Below are positions 62,670 through 64,000 of a stretch of DNA of 64,000 nt, piece after piece (the first letter of the stretch is position 1; every line of letters starts with the position of its first letter). Both the position numbers and the translations under genes were made by a program. Source of the stretch: Arcobacter sp. FWKO B (GTDB taxonomy: Bacteria > Campylobacterota > Campylobacteria > Campylobacterales > Arcobacteraceae); assembly GCF_014844135.1 (NCBI RefSeq), contig NZ_CP041403.1, positions 372,001-436,000 of the forward strand, written 5' to 3'. The notes beneath the pieces are model-generated. The model made no database searches, was not told the DNA's origin, and saw only the letters and a list, made by a program, of their open reading frames with translations.

Positions 62670-64000
62670 ATGGGTCTTCCTATACATAAATATGATGTCG
62701 TTATAGTTGGAGCTGGACTAGCTGGATGTGCAGCTGCAAAAGAGATCAAAGAATCTGGACTTAGTGTATGTGTACTTACAAAACTACACCCACTAAGAAG
62801 CCACTCAGGAGCTGCCCAAGGTGGTATTAATGCAGCACTTAATCCAGAAGATAGTACGGATTTGCATGTTTTTGATACAGTAAAAGGTAGTGATTATTTA
62901 GGTGATCAAGATGCTATCACTTTAATGTGCGAAAAAGCACCAGAAACTATAAGATGGGCTGAGAGAATGGGAGCTGCTTTTAGTAGAAGCGATAAGGGAG
63001 AAATAGCTCAAAGACCTTTTGGTGGACAAAGTAAGCCAAGAGCATGCTATGCAAAAGATAGAACAGGTATCACACTTCTTCAAACAATATATGAACAAGC
63101 ACATAGACTTGGCGTAACTTTTTTAGATGAGTGGTATGTAGCTGATATGATTTATGATGGTGGCAAAGTTAGTGGTGTAATAGCATATGACATAACTAAC
63201 TCAAAACCAGCTATATTTAATGCAAAAGCAGTAATGTTTGCAACTGGTGGATACGGAAGAGCATTTAAAATCAACTCAAATGCACATGCAAATACTGGTG
63301 ATGCACTCTCTATTGTAGCTAGACATGGTCTACCACTAGAAGATATGGAGTTTGTTCAATTCCACCCAACAGGAATAGCAGGAAACGGTGTACTTATATC
63401 TGAAGCTGCAAGGGGTGAAGGTGGAAGGCTATACAATAGCCTTGGTGAGAGATTTATGGAGAAATATGCTCCAAATAAACTAGAACTAGCTTCAAGAGAT
63501 GTTGTAAGCCGTGCTATCACTCAAGAAATCCTTGAAGGAAGAGGCTGTGGTGCAAATAAAGATCATGTTATGATAGACCTTACCCATCTTGGAAAAGATT
63601 TGATTATGGAAAGGTTGCCAGAACTTCGTGATTTGGCTATCACATTTTTAGGTCAAGATATGATAAAAGAACCTATTAGTATAGCTGCAACTGCTCATTA
63701 TTCTATGGGTGGTATCCCTGTTGATATCAATGGTCATGTAAGAAAAAACAATACTGAACTTGTAGAAGGTTTTTATGCAGCTGGAGAGTGTGCTTGCGTA
63801 AGTGTACACGGTGCAAATAGACTTGGGGCAAACTCAGTTCTTGAGGCACTATTCTTTGGAAGACATGTTGGAGAAAATATTGCAAATGATGTAAAAAATG
63901 GAATATCATTTAAACAAGCAAAAGCTGACGATGCACAAAATGCACTCAATGAACTAAAAGCAATAAAAGAAAATAATGGTAATGTAAAAGTACCAGAGCT
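62670..64000 (+). CDS. sdhA: Succinate dehydrogenase / fumarate reductase flavoprotein subunit, 3' end outside window
   Basis: At least 443 residues. The FAD loop is VVIVGAGLAGCAAAKEI; RSHSGAAQGGINAAL carries His45 for covalent FAD; QFHPTGI and SRDVVSRAI with HYSMGGIPVD hold the substrate-binding His and Arg residues. There is no twin-arginine signal, so the subunit faces the cytoplasm, unlike periplasmic MfrA. It catalyses succinate-fumarate interconversion. AAAGGA is five bases before the ATG. Partner subunits would lie beyond the window. Confidence 0.93.
   Translation, partial: MGLPIHKYDVVIVGAGLAGCAAAKEIKESGLSVCVLTKLHPLRSHSGAAQGGINAALNPEDSTDLHVFDTVKGSDYLGDQDAITLMCEKAPETIRWAERMGAAFSRSDKGEIAQRPFGGQSKPRACYAKDRTGITLLQTIYEQAHRLGVTFLDEWYVADMIYDGGKVSGVIAYDITNSKPAIFNAKAVMFATGGYGRAFKINSNAHANTGDALSIVARHGLPLEDMEFVQFHPTGIAGNGVLISEAARGEGGRLYNSLGERFMEKYAPNKLELASRDVVSRAITQEILEGRGCGANKDHVMIDLTHLGKDLIMERLPELRDLAITFLGQDMIKEPISIAATAHYSMGGIPVDINGHVRKNNTELVEGFYAAGECACVSVHGANRLGANSVLEALFFGRHVGENIANDVKNGISFKQAKADDAQNALNELKAIKENNGNVKVPE

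Overview
The window reads as chromosome of a low-GC Campylobacterota (epsilonproteobacterium), most likely an Arcobacter-like or Sulfurimonas-like organism. The support is the gene content and order: ruvA-ddl-hydrolase-murF with a membrane-anchored MurF, a remote CheZ-type protein, recO-pdxJ-pdxA-pldA, a DUF5644-like gene next to sdhA, TATAAT -10 boxes without a clear -35, and tight operons with ATGA or TAATG overlaps. The assignment is inference; no rRNA is present. There are no tRNA genes, CRISPR arrays or transposases, and no gene-free stretch exceeds 300 bases.

Region 1 (1-17.4 kb, all minus strand) is a lipopolysaccharide block. It runs from ppx/gppA and two glycosyltransferase-9 (heptosyltransferase) genes flanking an LpxL-type acyltransferase, through rmlA-rmlC-rmlD, a KilA-N gene and rmlB (dTDP-L-rhamnose), into rfbF-rfbG-epimerase-reductase-rfbH (a CDP-3,6-dideoxyhexose, probably of the ascarylose type) and two family-2 glycosyltransferases. 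A ferredoxin, a CysQ-like phosphatase and gltD/gltB lie upstream.

Region 2 (17.4-36.6 kb) is housekeeping: gltB, recO, pdxJ, pdxA, the outer-membrane phospholipase pldA, a HIT protein, a YceI protein, the ovothiol pair ovoA/ovoB, a degenerate GGDEF protein, a methyltransferase, murF, an alpha/beta hydrolase, ddl, ruvA, a short flagellin and a CheZ-like protein.

Region 3 (36.7-59.2 kb, plus strand) is a type VI secretion island. It starts with vgrG and a DUF2169 adaptor and continues with an array of effector genes and fragments, each followed by a membrane or membrane-anchored gene that looks like an immunity partner. The array holds a micro-ORF remnant, a lipase-like effector cut just before its catalytic serine, a chimeric effector that shares a 128 bp block with the large Rhs gene, a complete 1709-residue PAAR-Rhs protein with a BNR-repeat partner, and an orphan Rhs C-terminus carrying a different tip. 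Then come a frameshifted winged-helix gene, tssA-tssB-tssC-tssE-tssF-tssG, and a deletion-scarred vgrG fossil. tssD/hcp, tssH, tssJ, tssK, tssL and tssM are not in the window.

Region 4 (59.4-64 kb) holds truD, thiL, a DUF5644-like gene and the start of sdhA/frdA.

Two families of small repeats run through the window. One is an approximately 82 bp palindromic element bounded by GGAAC...GTTCC (three tandem units at 25.4 kb, one at 62.4 kb). The other is a set of heptanucleotide arrays of about four units; four sit in frame inside rfbG, rmlB (twice) and the cysQ-like gene, and one is intergenic after recO.
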